Both the position numbers and the translations under genes were made by a program. This document shows, piece after piece, positions 7,339-14,894 of a stretch of 15,287 nt of DNA (its first letter is position 1; each line of letters begins with the position of its first letter). The stretch lies in NCBI GenBank assembly GCA_022729615.1, contig DZAQ01000024.1, forward strand, positions 1-15,287, given 5' to 3'. Origin of the DNA: Sulfurovum sp. Lineage in GTDB: Bacteria; Campylobacterota; Campylobacteria; Campylobacterales; Sulfurovaceae. A model generated the notes under the pieces. The model made no database searches. It saw only the letters and a program-made list of their open reading frames with translations, and was not told where the DNA came from.

Positions 7339-8462
7339 CGCACTCTCTCCGCTATGAGATTTTGATATGCCTCAAAGAGTCTCTTCTCCTCGGCTCCCCA
7401 ATTGTATCTTTCAAGTACGGCCTTTTTCCCGTTTTGCCCCATCGCTTCAGATTTTTCAGGGTTGGCAAGGATCTGTTTGATCGCGTCAGCTATCTCTTTG
7501 GGATCGAGCGGATTGACACAGATGCCGCAACGGCTCTGCTCTACTATCTCTCTCCAGAGCGGGAAATCAGATGAGACGACGGGGAGTCCCGCGAGCATAT
7601 ATTCAAACATTTTGATAGGGAGCGCCTCTTGGTAGGAGGGCAAAGGACGGAGCGTCACAAGACCCACTTTGGATCTGCCTAAAATCTCCGCTATCTCTTC
7701 TCTGCCCAAAAAACCGAGCGCATTGACCTTGGCCCAACCCTCGTATCCTTTCACCTCCTCCTCTACGGCTTTTTCGATGAAATTCCCCGCGAGATTGAGT
7801 CTTGCTCCATCTATGAGCGCCATCGCTTTGACGATCTCCTTGATACCTCTGCTCTGGGCAATGGCGCCGATATAGCACACTTCATCTTTTCTGCTGCCCC
7901 ACGCGACATCGTTGTGCAGCTCTTCGATGATGGGATAATTTTTGATATCTACGCTATTTTTGTTGATCTCCAAAAACTTCTCTCTAATATAGGGGGTTGC
8001 CGTGATGATCATATCAAATTTTTTGCATGTCAATTTTTCAAAGAGCGCAAAAGCCTTGGAGAGTAGAGTGAGGAGAAATTTATTGAGATAAGGTTTGCTC
8101 AGCAGTTGTTTGGGCAGATCTTCATGCGCGTCAAAAATGACCTTTTTGCCCATTTTTTTGAGCTTAAGCCCGACGGGTATGAGTTCGGGATCATGAAGAT
8201 GATAGATGTCGCTATCGAGCTCTTTGGCTCTCTCAAAAACTTTTTGTACGGTGCCGGTCATGCGTGAGATACGACCGCCTGTTTTCGCGCCGCTGTCAAC
8301 TATTTTGACGCCGTTTTTGGTCTCATCGCCCTTGCCGTCTGCCACAATTAAGCTGACATCATAATGGTCGTTTTTGGCAAGCGAGCTGCACATTTTGATG
8401 AAAATTCTCGTGTCGTACCTCGGGTGCGCGGAGGTTAGATGGGTAATTTTGGTTGTTTTCAC
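7335..8462 (-). CDS. Family 4 (GT-B) glycosyltransferase, WlbH/WbpH-like
   Basis: A 375-residue retaining GT-B enzyme. The N-terminal half has HLHDPELIPVGL (88-99) and FDAHEDLP (110-117), a pattern typical of GT4 enzymes of surface-polysaccharide loci such as WlbH-like proteins. The C-terminal half has YIGAIAQSRG (197-206) and the donor-binding E-x7-E motif, Glu279 to Glu287, in EALPIKMFEYMLAGLPVV. It probably adds the second or third sugar of the repeat unit. GlcNAc3NAcA is an attractive donor because the wbpABDE genes are in the same operon and WlbH-like enzymes occur in loci for related di-N-acetyl uronic acids, but this is inference. The start is GTG at 8462, one base after the wzy stop, with GAGG upstream. 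The 3' end overlaps the next glycosyltransferase by 4 nt. Confidence 0.9.
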   Translation of the reverse strand: MKTTKITHLTSAHPRYDTRIFIKMCSSLAKNDHYDVSLIVADGKGDETKNGVKIVDSGAKTGGRISRMTGTVQKVFERAKELDSDIYHLHDPELIPVGLKLKKMGKKVIFDAHEDLPKQLLSKPYLNKFLLTLLSKAFALFEKLTCKKFDMIITATPYIREKFLEINKNSVDIKNYPIIEELHNDVAWGSRKDEVCYIGAIAQSRGIKEIVKAMALIDGARLNLAGNFIEKAVEEEVKGYEGWAKVNALGFLGREEIAEILGRSKVGLVTLRPLPSYQEALPIKMFEYMLAGLPVVSSDFPLWREIVEQSRCGICVNPLDPKEIADAIKQILANPEKSEAMGQNGKKAVLERYNWGAEEKRLFEAYQNLIAERVR

Positions 8463-8463
8463 T

Positions 8464-9738
8464 TTATGAGTACCTCTCTTTTTGGTGTGGTGAGCTATAG
8501 AGATAGAGCAGTATTATACTCACAAACAGACCATGTGTCAGCAGCGCTGTCGGCAGATCGGCACTGAGAAATATCGAAATAAAAGGCATCAGCACAACCG
8601 CGTTGATCACCCAGTAGGGGAGTGTATGCAGCTGCTGTACGAGGTTGATCAGCAGTGTCGCGACAAAGAGATAGAGCAGTATGCCCAAGATCCCAAAATG
8701 CATATAGCCGGTGCCGAAAATCCCGGTATTTGCAGCCATCTCGGGGTATCCCAAAAAATCGCCGATGACATATACGGGCATCGTTTCATAAGGGTAGGTG
8801 AAAATATTTTTCAAAATGCTATGAGACCAATAGATAAAATCGGTCGATGAGAAAAAGTCAAAATAGATATAATTGAGATCAGCAGGGACGAAAAATGCGC
8901 GTCTGATCAAGATGGAGGGGAGCATCAGCTCTCCAAGGAGTTGAAAATACAGAAGCGCCAAAGCGACCAAGGCGATGGAGCCATAGAGAATCACTGTGGT
9001 TTGGTGCTTGATTTTGTCCACAAAAAACAGACCGACAAGCAGTACCAGCGAAAAGAGTACGGACTTATGTCCTGAAAAGCCAAAGAGGAGAATCTGAATT
9101 GAAACAAATAGAAAAACCAGAAAGTATTTTCTGCGAAGAAGGGCAATAGCGATCAGAAAAATATTGAATACTTTGGTAACCCATGAGTTGAGATACCCAT
9201 AAATACCTGCTTCACTCGCCTTGCCGATGTCGCTTCCTCTGAGCTCATAGACTTTGCTCAAATCAAAATTGATATGGTCAAATCCCACAATGCGGAGATA
9301 GTGAAAAAATACAATACCCACCATAAGCATAGCAATCCCGATCGCGATCTGTTTGCCGTAAGGCAGATAGTATATCCGAACCCTCTGAGTCGCAATGCCA
9401 AGCAGCATCAAAGCATAAGGCAGGACGATGGCATAAAAGTCTCCATAAGACTCATTTCGCAGCGAAAAGAGGGTGATCGTAGGGACGATCAGTATCAAAA
9501 AGGAGATAAACAGTGTCATGGAGAGCAGATGGTTTTTGTGTCTATAGAGGAGCATAAAAAGCAGCAGATAGACCATCCACCCCAAAGTATATTTGATAAG
9601 ATCAAAATCGAGATAAAACCCTTTGTAGTCGTACATCGGTTCAACAAAACTGATATAGGAGCAGTCCAAAACAATCTTGAAGAGTATCGCTCCGATGATA
9701 TCTATGAGCAGATATTTTTCGATTTGATGAAAATTCAT
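8464..9738 (-). CDS. wzy: O-antigen (oligosaccharide repeat unit) polymerase Wzy
   Basis: A 424-residue, highly hydrophobic protein with about ten to twelve predicted membrane segments and few conserved residues, as usual for Wzy. Two signatures stand out: FGFSGHKSVLFSLVLL in the middle and ANTGIFGTGYMHFGILGILL near the C-terminus. The latter resembles the Asn-rich, Gly-Ile-Gly pattern of repeat-unit polymerases. A loop between the last helices holds many aromatic and acidic residues. Wzy joins flipped lipid-linked units at the periplasmic face. Its position directly after wzx (ATGA, 4-nt overlap, with GAGGG 7 nt before ATG) and before the glycosyltransferases fits a Wzx/Wzy-dependent pathway. 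The assignment rests on topology, weak motifs and context; sequence conservation in this family is too low to infer the linkage formed. Confidence 0.85.
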   Translation of the reverse strand: MNFHQIEKYLLIDIIGAILFKIVLDCSYISFVEPMYDYKGFYLDFDLIKYTLGWMVYLLLFMLLYRHKNHLLSMTLFISFLILIVPTITLFSLRNESYGDFYAIVLPYALMLLGIATQRVRIYYLPYGKQIAIGIAMLMVGIVFFHYLRIVGFDHINFDLSKVYELRGSDIGKASEAGIYGYLNSWVTKVFNIFLIAIALLRRKYFLVFLFVSIQILLFGFSGHKSVLFSLVLLVGLFFVDKIKHQTTVILYGSIALVALALLYFQLLGELMLPSILIRRAFFVPADLNYIYFDFFSSTDFIYWSHSILKNIFTYPYETMPVYVIGDFLGYPEMAANTGIFGTGYMHFGILGILLYLFVATLLINLVQQLHTLPYWVINAVVLMPFISIFLSADLPTALLTHGLFVSIILLYLYSSPHQKERYS

Positions 9739-10958
9739 GATTTGACCCTCATGAGCAGTGGCTTGATAAAGTAGAGCGTCATCAGCGCCAGCAAGGCAAG
9801 CGCGGCATTGAGGGCGAAATGAACCTTTGTGCCAGCAAAAAAGAGCACTACAAATAAAATCAAGGCGGCAAATATAGAGATGGTGTTGTATGCGCGGTCA
9901 TAGTAGCCATCAACAACGCTTCTTAGGGTGACATAGAGGGGATAGAAAAGGGCTCCCCAGAGTATATTTTTGCTTATATCGACCAACTCCGGCGTGATGG
10001 CGCTGCCTAGGTAGAGGCTCAAAATCTCTTTGGCGAAGAGCTGATAGATCACAGTACCAAAGAGGGCAACAAAGAGTGAAATAAGGAGGAGTTTTTTGAC
10101 ATAGTGCCGAATCATCGTAAAATTTTTCTCTCCCAGCAGATGGCTGATCTTTGGGAGCATCACGAGACCAATGGGGGCTACGACTTGACCGCTCAGGCTG
10201 AGGAGCGAAACAGAAAAGGCGACATACCCGGCAGTGACAAACCCCTCTGAATGTGCTGCAAAGATAGCAGGCAGGGCTATTAGAGATGCGATACCGAAAT
10301 CCGCAGGGAGCCTTTGCAGTCCATAGATGAAAACTTTGGGAATAAAATCTTTGACCCTCTGAAGTTCAAATTTTTGGCTCAAAAAAATTTGCGTCAAAAG
10401 TATAAGACTCAATAGCGACATCAAAAGTCCCATATACAAATAGAGCTGCTCGATATTCTCGGAAAATAGAAAAACAACCAGAGGAATAACGCCCAAATTC
10501 AAAATTTGCACAAGATTGGAGTAGTTGAAAAGCATTTTTCCGCGATAGTAGGCATAGACCATTGTCCCGAGTGATAGCCCTATGACGGAGACAAAGAGCG
10601 GATAGAGCAGACGAACAAAACTTCGGTCTCCAAAGAGCAAGTAGGAGATTTGCTCCTCAAAAAGTCCCAAAAGCAGACCGGTTACCATTAGAGAGCAGAG
10701 CATGACGATCAAAGATGCCAAAAAAGCACTATTCTCGTCGCCGGATTTTGCCCCTCTCTCCATAGCGATAAATTTCGGGATAGCAACGCTCAGTCCGAGG
10801 ATCACAAAAGCATAGAGATAGGTGGAGTTTCTCTTCATGAGGGAAAATTCAGAAAACCCAGCCTCCCCAAATGCGACTATCGCCAATTTGAAGACGGCCA
10901 AACCGCTGAATAGAATAATCAATTGAGCCAGAAAAGTAAGAATAAAATCTTTTTTCAT
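9735..10958 (-). CDS. wzx: Lipid-linked oligosaccharide flippase Wzx
   Basis: A 407-residue integral membrane protein with about 12 predicted helices spread through the whole length, typical of polysaccharide flippases in the MOP/MVF superfamily. The N-terminus (FILTFLAQLIILFSGLAVF) and the pattern of small-residue helices joined by short charged loops fit Wzx. It is expected to move undecaprenyl-diphosphate-linked units across the inner membrane, and it replaces the ABC flippase PglK that accompanies the pgl genes in Campylobacter. The gene begins 40 nt after the wbpE stop; an in-frame TGA upstream leaves ATG 10958 as the only plausible start. Unlike most neighbours it has no clear Shine-Dalgarno at proper spacing, only AGG touching the start, so translation may be weak. 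The 3' end overlaps wzy by 4 nt. Confidence 0.9.
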   Translation of the reverse strand: MKKDFILTFLAQLIILFSGLAVFKLAIVAFGEAGFSEFSLMKRNSTYLYAFVILGLSVAIPKFIAMERGAKSGDENSAFLASLIVMLCSLMVTGLLLGLFEEQISYLLFGDRSFVRLLYPLFVSVIGLSLGTMVYAYYRGKMLFNYSNLVQILNLGVIPLVVFLFSENIEQLYLYMGLLMSLLSLILLTQIFLSQKFELQRVKDFIPKVFIYGLQRLPADFGIASLIALPAIFAAHSEGFVTAGYVAFSVSLLSLSGQVVAPIGLVMLPKISHLLGEKNFTMIRHYVKKLLLISLFVALFGTVIYQLFAKEILSLYLGSAITPELVDISKNILWGALFYPLYVTLRSVVDGYYDRAYNTISIFAALILFVVLFFAGTKVHFALNAALALLALMTLYFIKPLLMRVKS

Positions 10959-10998
10959 CCTGCAGCGTACCGAGACTCAATTGTCCATACGCAGCAAA
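10959..10998. repeat. wbpE-wzx spacer with a short imperfect inverted repeat
   Basis: This 40-nt gap is one of two real breaks in the gene chain. GCAGCGTA (10962-10969) and TACGCAGC (10988-10995) form an 8-bp inverted repeat with one mismatch and an 18-nt loop. No T-tract follows on the minus strand, so it is not a standard terminator. It may be chance or a weak mRNA structure next to the wzx start. Confidence 0.3.
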
Positions 10999-12087
10999 CT
11001 ATTTGAGTTGACTTGCAACAAAAGCGATCTCTTCGTCGCTTATGTAGGGATTCATCGGCAAAGAGAGGATCTCATCACTCACCGCCTCGCAGATCGGGAA
11101 ATCACCTTTTTGAAGACCCAGATAGCCAAAACACTCTTGCAGATGCAGCGGCATCGGATAGTGCACGGCAGTCGGGACACCATGCTCCTTGAGGCTCTCT
11201 TGGAGAGTGTCGCGGTTTTTCACTCTGATGCTGTATTGCGCGTACGATGAGGTCAAATCTCTCTGCACAAAAGGCAAAATCAAATCTTTTCCTTCGAGCG
11301 CCTTGGAGTATTTGGCCGCTGCCTCTTGACGAAGCGCCAAATCCTTTGCGTAGTATTTGAGTTTTACATTGACGATAGCGCATTGCAGCGTATCCATTCG
11401 ACCACCCATCCCGATGTATTGGTGGTGGTAGCGTTTGGTCTGTCCGTGGATTCTCAGCGATCTAAGTTTGGCCGCTAAGTGGTCATCATTGGTGAAGAGC
11501 GCTCCGCCGTCACCGAAGCATCCGAGCGGTTTTGCCGGGAAAAACGATGTGGTGGAGATATCGCCAAGCGCGCTGTCACTTTTGCCTTTGTATGTCGCCC
11601 CGAAGCTTTGCGCTCCATCGAGGATGACTTTGAGATCGTACTTATCGGCAATCGCTTGAATGGCATCCATATCGGCAGGCTGTCCATAGAGACTTACGGG
11701 CATAATGGCTTTTGTTTTCTTGGTAATAGCCGCCTCTATCTTGGAGGGGTCTATGTTGTATGTCTTCTCATCTATTTCGACAAAAACAGGCTTCGCTTTC
11801 ATAAATGCGATAGTCTCTGCTGTTGCTATGAAGGTGAAGGGTGTCGTGATGATCTCATCATCCGGCTGGATATCCAGCGCCATCATGGCAAGGAGCAGGG
11901 CATCCGTGCCGTTGCCGCAAGTGATAGCGTGTTTGGCGCCCGTGAATGACTCAAGTGACCGCTCAAGCTCGGTCACGGCACTGCCCATAATATAATCAGA
12001 TTTGTCCAATACCGCTTGCATCGCTTCATCTATCTCTGTTTTGTAGAGTTGGTACTGATACTGTAAATTCGCGAAGTCTATCTGCAT
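10999..12087 (-). CDS. wbpE: UDP-3-keto-GlcNAcA aminotransferase, WbpE type
   Basis: The 362-residue protein belongs to the DegT/DnrJ/EryC1 aminotransferases. I place the start at ATG 12087 although the frame stays open upstream to 12222: a strong GGAGG lies 9 nt before it, it comes one base after the wbpD stop, and it begins with MQIDFANLQYQY as family members do. Features are GNGTDALLLA (58-67), LDGAQSFGA (156-164) with Asp157 for the PLP ring nitrogen, and SFFPAKPLGCFGDGG (181-195) with predicted Schiff-base Lys186. Pseudomonas WbpE aminates the 3-keto sugar made by WbpB, using glutamate, to give UDP-GlcNAc3NA. RRYHHQYIGMGGRMDTLQ-type and PTAVHYPMPLH segments also match that branch. The usual EDAAQ motif reads LDGAQ here, a mild departure. 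It is a paralogue of the pglE product but clearly separate. Confidence 0.93.
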   Translation of the reverse strand: MQIDFANLQYQYQLYKTEIDEAMQAVLDKSDYIMGSAVTELERSLESFTGAKHAITCGNGTDALLLAMMALDIQPDDEIITTPFTFIATAETIAFMKAKPVFVEIDEKTYNIDPSKIEAAITKKTKAIMPVSLYGQPADMDAIQAIADKYDLKVILDGAQSFGATYKGKSDSALGDISTTSFFPAKPLGCFGDGGALFTNDDHLAAKLRSLRIHGQTKRYHHQYIGMGGRMDTLQCAIVNVKLKYYAKDLALRQEAAAKYSKALEGKDLILPFVQRDLTSSYAQYSIRVKNRDTLQESLKEHGVPTAVHYPMPLHLQECFGYLGLQKGDFPICEAVSDEILSLPMNPYISDEEIAFVASQLK

Positions 12088-12088
12088 A

Positions 12089-12661
12089 TCACATTGCCTC
12101 CAATTGATTGTTGATGATCTTGTATTGTGTATTGTCAAACGGATCAACCGCAATATTTTCATTGTTGAACTCAAGGGTGTTGCCGGCTCTGCTGACCCAC
12201 CCGATCTGTCTCGCCGGCACACCCACCATCAGGGCATAGGGCAGGACATCCTTGTTGACTACAGCGCCGCTTCCGATGAGTGCATATTCGCCGATTGTGA
12301 TCCCGCAGACGATGGTTGCGTTGGCGCCGATAGAGCATCCTTTTTTGAGGAGGGTTTTTTTAAACTCCTCTTTTCTTTGGATGAAAGCTCTTGGGTTGAT
12401 CACATTGGTAAAGACCATCGAGGGTCCGAGGAAGACATCATCCTCTACCTCGACACCCTCATAGATGGAGATATTGTTTTGTACTTTGACGCCGCTGCCG
12501 ATAGTCACCTTGGGACCCACGACACAATTTTGACCAAAAGAGCAGTGCTCCCCGATCACGGTATGGGACATGATATGGGAGAAGTGCCAGATTTTTGTAT
12601 CCTCTCCGATCTGGACATTGTCATCTATATAGCATGATTCATGTGCAAAATAGAGAGCCAT
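12089..12661 (-). CDS. wbpD: UDP-GlcNAc3NA 3-N-acetyltransferase, WbpD/WlbB type
   Basis: A 190-residue left-handed beta-helix acyltransferase, the usual length for WbpD. The frame continues seven codons upstream to a TTG at 12682, but ATG 12661 overlaps the wbpB stop by one base (TAATG) and gives the family N-terminus (ALYFAHESCYID). Hexapeptide repeats run from about residue 11 to 83 (for example VVGPKVTIGSGVKV), then an inserted loop FTNVINPRAF (84-93) with Asn86 and Asn89, then more repeats (CSIGANATIVCGITIGEYALIGSG, split across 109-132) and GVPARQIGWVSRAG (147-160). WbpD/WlbB uses acetyl-CoA to acetylate the 3-amine made by WbpE, giving UDP-GlcNAc3NAcA. Unlike PglD it lacks an N-terminal Rossmann-like domain, which separates the two acetyltransferases of this cluster. 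Confidence 0.93.
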   Translation of the reverse strand: MALYFAHESCYIDDNVQIGEDTKIWHFSHIMSHTVIGEHCSFGQNCVVGPKVTIGSGVKVQNNISIYEGVEVEDDVFLGPSMVFTNVINPRAFIQRKEEFKKTLLKKGCSIGANATIVCGITIGEYALIGSGAVVNKDVLPYALMVGVPARQIGWVSRAGNTLEFNNENIAVDPFDNTQYKIINNQLEAM

Positions 12662-13620
12662 TATCCAAGAACCTTCTTGCAAAACGGATGGTACTCTCCT
12701 TGGAGTCCGATCGGAGCTTGACCTCTTATCCGCGATACGATATTGATAGAATTTCTAGCCTCTTCGAGTCCGAAACCCCCGCCATTGAGGATATCTTCAT
12801 AGCTTCTGGTGTGCAGATCCGTAAAGCCTTCGCTAAATTCAAACTCATCACCGTCAACCTTGATACTTCTGTATGTGGTCTTGCCTGACGCTTTGACATC
12901 TTCCGGGATATAGTCATAGTTGACACTCAAAAACCATCTCACGGTCGCATTTTTGAGCCTCATATATCCGGCATTTGCATCGGGCTGCTTGAGGTGGACA
13001 ACACTCTCCTCAACAGGACCGAATATCCAAGAGATCATATCAAAAAAGTGCACGCCGATATTGGAGGCAATGCCGCCGGATTTGTTCTCATTGCCTTTCC
13101 ATGAGGTAAAGTACCATTTTCCTCTGCTTGTGAGGTAGGTAAGATCAAGATCATATACTTTGTCGGGGTTAGCTTCAAGCTCTTTGGCGATTTTGTTTTT
13201 GAGGGCGATGATGGAGTCATGCAGTCTGAGCTGTAAAATCGTATATACCTTTTTGCCCGTCTCCTGTTCTATAGCTTGGAGTTGATCTATCTCTTTTGGG
13301 TTGAGCACAAGCGGTTTTTCGCAAATCGCATGGGCGCCGTTTTTGAGAGTTGATCTGATATGGCTCTCGTGGAGGTAGTTGGGTGAAGCGATCGCTATGT
13401 ATTCGATTTTTTTCTCTTGTGTTCTGTGCCACTGGTCTATGAAGCTGTCAAACCGCTCAAACTCTGTGAAAAAATAGGCTTGCGGGAAATTGCTGTCCAT
13501 GATCCCGATACCGTCATAGGGGTCAAATGCCGCTACAAGATTGTTACCTGTCTCTTTGATGGCTTTCATGTGTCTAGGAGCGATATAGCCCGCCGCTCCG
13601 ATAAGTGCAAAATTTTTCAT
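12661..13620 (-). CDS. wbpB: UDP-GlcNAcA 3-dehydrogenase, WbpB type (Gfo/Idh/MocA)
   Basis: The 319-residue oxidoreductase matches remembered Pseudomonas WbpB closely along its length: KNFALIGAAGYIAPRHMKAI at the N-terminus (NAD-binding Rossmann fold), SPNYLH (79-84), CEKPL with Lys102 (100-104), SNIGVHFFDM with His191 (186-195), and FSEGFTDLHTRSYEDIL near the C-terminus. WbpB oxidises C3 of UDP-GlcNAcA to the 3-keto sugar. In Pseudomonas it keeps NAD tightly bound and regenerates it with 2-oxoglutarate, which pairs with the glutamate-using WbpE. Both partners being here suggests the same redox loop. ATG overlaps the wbpA stop by one base (TAATG), with GGAG 8 nt upstream inside the wbpA end. 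This is one of the most secure calls in the window. Confidence 0.95.
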   Translation of the reverse strand: MKNFALIGAAGYIAPRHMKAIKETGNNLVAAFDPYDGIGIMDSNFPQAYFFTEFERFDSFIDQWHRTQEKKIEYIAIASPNYLHESHIRSTLKNGAHAICEKPLVLNPKEIDQLQAIEQETGKKVYTILQLRLHDSIIALKNKIAKELEANPDKVYDLDLTYLTSRGKWYFTSWKGNENKSGGIASNIGVHFFDMISWIFGPVEESVVHLKQPDANAGYMRLKNATVRWFLSVNYDYIPEDVKASGKTTYRSIKVDGDEFEFSEGFTDLHTRSYEDILNGGGFGLEEARNSINIVSRIRGQAPIGLQGEYHPFCKKVLG

Positions 13621-14894
13621 TAGAGTCTCCAGCTCGGGTTGGTCACTATGCCTTTGACATCCATGATGACCGGCGATGGGGTAGAGATCCGTTCATATTC
13701 CTCCCCGGAAAGTTCTCTGAACTCCTTATGGGCTACGGCAACCACGATGGCATAATATTTTTTCTCATTTTCAAACGGATTGTCGATAATGGAGAGATTG
13801 TAATGGTGCTCAAGCTCTTCGGAATTTACCCACGGATCATAGATGTCCACCTTGCATCCATAGGCTTTGAGTTCACTGACAATATCAACAACTTTAGTAT
13901 TTCTGATATCGGGACAATCCTCTTTGAAGGTAACCCCAAGAATCAGAATCTCTGCATCTTTGATTCTTTTATCATGTATGATCATCTGCTTGACGGTCTT
14001 TTCGGCGATATATTTGCCCATACCGTTGTTGATCAGTCTAGCGCCGAGGATGAGGTTTGGCTTGTAGCCAAGCTCTTCGGCTTTGTAGGTGAGGTAGTAG
14101 GGGTCAACTCCGATGCAGTGACCGCCCACAAGACCCGGAGTGAGCTTGATAAAGTTCCACTTGGTACCTGCTGCCTGGATGACATCATTGGTGTCGATAC
14201 CCATTGTATCAAAGATAAGCGCCAACTCGTTCATGAGGGCGATGTTGACATCCCTTTGAGTATTTTCGATGACCTTGGAGGCTTCTGCCACCCTGATAGA
14301 GGATGCCAAGTGTGTCCCTGCCGTGATGACGCTTTTGTAGAGATCATCCACCTTGATAGCGATCTCGGGTGTTGATCCGGAAGTTACCTTGAGGATTTTT
14401 TTGACGGTATGCTCTTTGTCGCCCGGATTGATACGCTCCGGAGAATAGCCTGCGAAGAAATCTTTATTGAAAACCAAGCCGGATGCCTTCTCGAGGATAG
14501 GTACGCAGATCTCTTCGGTCACACCGGGATAGACTGTCGATTCATAGATGACAATATCGCCTTTTTTGAGAACACTCCCGACACTTTGCGAGGATTTGAT
14601 CAATGGTGTCAGATCGGGACGGTTGGAGCCATCGATTGGTGTCGGCACGGTTACGATATAGACATTACACCCGGCAATCTCTTTGAGGTCTGTAGTGAAT
14701 TTCATACCGTGCGCAAGCGCCTCTTTCATCTGATCTTCATCGAGTTCGAGTGTTCTGTCATGACCGCTGTTGAGTTCATTGATACGATCGGCATTGATAT
14801 CAAAACCAACGACCTCATACTTTTCGCTAAATGCGTGTGCCAATGGCAAACCAACATAACCCAATCCAATCAGCGCTATTTTTGCGTTGTTCAT
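13620..14894 (-). CDS. wbpA: UDP-GlcNAc 6-dehydrogenase, WbpA/WbpO/TviB family
   Basis: The 424-residue nucleotide-sugar dehydrogenase has the three standard parts: an NAD-binding N-terminus (ALIGLGYVGLPLAHAF, 7-22), a central helix region with YESTVYPGVTEE (117-128) and GYSPERINPGDKEHT (149-163), and the catalytic GLVGGHCIGVDPYYL (254-268) with Cys260. The C-terminal UDP-binding domain includes LGVTFKEDCPDIRNTKV. The enzyme oxidises C6 of a UDP-HexNAc twice with NAD to give the uronic acid. WbpA (GlcNAc), WbpO and TviB share these motifs, so the family does not fix the substrate; wbpB, wbpD and wbpE directly downstream point to UDP-GlcNAc. The start is ATG with GAGG 10 nt upstream. Its first bases overlap the stop of a 35-codon ORF (ATGA). 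Confidence 0.93.
   Translation of the reverse strand: MNNAKIALIGLGYVGLPLAHAFSEKYEVVGFDINADRINELNSGHDRTLELDEDQMKEALAHGMKFTTDLKEIAGCNVYIVTVPTPIDGSNRPDLTPLIKSSQSVGSVLKKGDIVIYESTVYPGVTEEICVPILEKASGLVFNKDFFAGYSPERINPGDKEHTVKKILKVTSGSTPEIAIKVDDLYKSVITAGTHLASSIRVAEASKVIENTQRDVNIALMNELALIFDTMGIDTNDVIQAAGTKWNFIKLTPGLVGGHCIGVDPYYLTYKAEELGYKPNLILGARLINNGMGKYIAEKTVKQMIIHDKRIKDAEILILGVTFKEDCPDIRNTKVVDIVSELKAYGCKVDIYDPWVNSEELEHHYNLSIIDNPFENEKKYYAIVVAVAHKEFRELSGEEYERISTPSPVIMDVKGIVTNPSWRL

Noticed and set aside
10962..10995. Rho-independent terminator between wbpE and wzx
   Set aside because: The inverted repeat has a mismatch, an 18-nt loop and no T-tract after it on the transcribed strand.
12088..12222. 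Longer N-terminus for wbpE beginning at 12222
   Set aside because: The extra 45 residues overlap wbpD, are unlike the family N-terminus and are Arg/Ser-rich, while ATG 12087 has GGAGG at 9 nt.
12662..12682. TTG start at 12682 for wbpD
   Set aside because: ATG 12661 gives the conserved family start and a TAATG junction with wbpB, matching the style of the cluster.
13605..14375. Plus-strand 256-codon open frame
   Set aside because: It is antisense to the well-supported wbpA gene, matches no family I know, and is explained by the codon bias of the real gene. The same applies to 2627-3280, 2063-2575 and 9274-9774.
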